From the NCBI GenBank assembly GCA_937874515.1, contig CALNBV010000206.1, positions 1-22,007 of the forward strand: 22,007 bases of DNA. The letters run 5' to 3'. The notes under the pieces were generated by a model that saw nothing but the letters and a program-made list of their open reading frames with translations, was not told the origin of the DNA and ran no database searches. Made by a program: the position numbers and the translations under genes. This stretch comes from an uncultured Paenibacillaceae bacterium. Its GTDB lineage: Bacteria > Bacillota > Bacilli > Aneurinibacillales > Aneurinibacillaceae. Positions 21,834-22,007 of this stretch are shown here, piece after piece (position 1 is the first letter of the stretch; every line of letters starts with the position of its first letter).

Positions 21834-21918
21834 TGGTACCGATGGTCGGGGTCGAACCGACACTCCCGAAGGAACACGATTTTGAGTCGTGCGCGTCTGC
21901 CAATTCCGCCACATCGGC
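21834..21918 (-). tRNA. tRNA-Leu (anticodon CAA)
   Basis: A complete 85-base class II tRNA with encoded CCA (21834-21836). Acceptor arm GCCGATG/CATCGGT (first pair G-T), D arm GCGGAATTGGCAGACGC, anticodon stem CACGA/TCGTG with loop CTCAAAA (anticodon CAA), long variable arm TTCCTTCGGGAGT and T arm GTCGG/CCGAC. It lies 16 bases upstream of tRNA-Gly. Confidence 0.96.
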
Positions 21919-21955
21919 ATTACTTAGGCAATACAACACGTATTAAGTTTAAAAA

Positions 21956-22007
21956 TGGTGCCGAGGACCGGAATCGAACCGGTACGGTAGTCACCTACCG
22001 CAGGATT
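21956..22007 (-). tRNA. tRNA-Leu, partial (5' part beyond window; anticodon not visible)
   Basis: The 3' half of a class II tRNA: encoded CCA (21956-21958), acceptor strand CCTCGGC, T arm ACCGG-TTCGATT-CCGGT and a long variable arm CGGTAG-GTGA-CTACCG, preceded by AATCCTGC from the anticodon arm. A 5' strand GCCGAGG is implied, which is typical of tRNA-Leu; tRNA-Ser, the other long-variable-arm tRNA, usually has a different acceptor stem. The anticodon lies outside the window. Confidence 0.8.

Noticed and set aside
21732..21920. A 62-codon - strand ORF across the tRNA genes
   Set aside because: It reads through tRNA-Gly and tRNA-Leu and has the well-known false tRNA-derived peptide pattern (GCSSMVEHQPSKL...); the tRNAs explain the sequence.
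1..22007. CRISPR array, insertion sequence, phage or toxin-antitoxin genes
   Set aside because: No regularly spaced repeats, transposase or phage motifs, terminal inverted repeats or paired small toxin-antitoxin genes were found on reading both strands.

Overview
The window comes from a low-GC, endospore-forming Firmicute, most likely Bacillales. The signs are three YheC/YheD-type spore-coat-associated ATP-grasp proteins, a PrkA-YhbH-SpoVR sporulation module, AT-rich intergenic DNA, GGAGG-type ribosome binding sites, some GTG starts, and many intrinsic terminators (hairpin plus U-run). Gene content partly matches the Bacillus subtilis yhb region (queG/yhbA, a YhbB-like amidase, trmL/cspR, prkA, yhbH). 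The species cannot be fixed from the sequence.

Layout. (1) 1-3000, + strand: three paralogous YheC/YheD ATP-grasp genes, the first cut by the window edge, joined by 4-bp ATGA stop/start overlaps. (2) 2983-3929, - strand: an eight-cysteine YkgJ-like protein and a small unknown protein, with a terminator between them. (3) 4106-8608, - strand: a compact prkA-yhbH-spoVR operon. (4) 8731-9393: an IsdG-type heme-degrading monooxygenase (-), facing away from an unannotated 28-residue single-span membrane peptide (+) with its own sigma-A-like promoter. (5) 9376-11241, - strand: lipoprotein, trmL and a divergent MTAP/PNP-family phosphorylase. (6) 11370-12743, - strand: an RDD membrane protein downstream of a YhbB-like amidase-domain protein. 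(7) 12821-14999, - strand: rnhA-queG-ogt. (8) 15114-20525, - strand: one 1803-codon gene for trifunctional propionyl-CoA synthase (acyl-CoA synthetase, enoyl-CoA hydratase, enoyl-CoA reductase), with its own promoter and terminator. (9) 20776-21435, - strand: a family-4-like uracil-DNA glycosylase. (10) 21624-22007, - strand: the end of a tRNA operon (Leu partial, Leu-CAA, Gly-TCC) and its terminator.

How the genes work together. Most are housekeeping or sporulation functions: RNA-DNA hybrid removal, queuosine and wobble-ribose tRNA modification, alkylation and uracil repair, nucleoside salvage, heme turnover. The propionyl-CoA synthase stands apart. It is the signature enzyme of the 3-hydroxypropionate bicycle of Chloroflexus and relatives, it is a single transcription unit here, and no other gene of that cycle is in the window. 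It probably lets the cell reduce 3-hydroxypropionate to propionyl-CoA while keeping acryloyl-CoA inside one enzyme. No CRISPR array, insertion sequence, phage gene or replication origin was seen.
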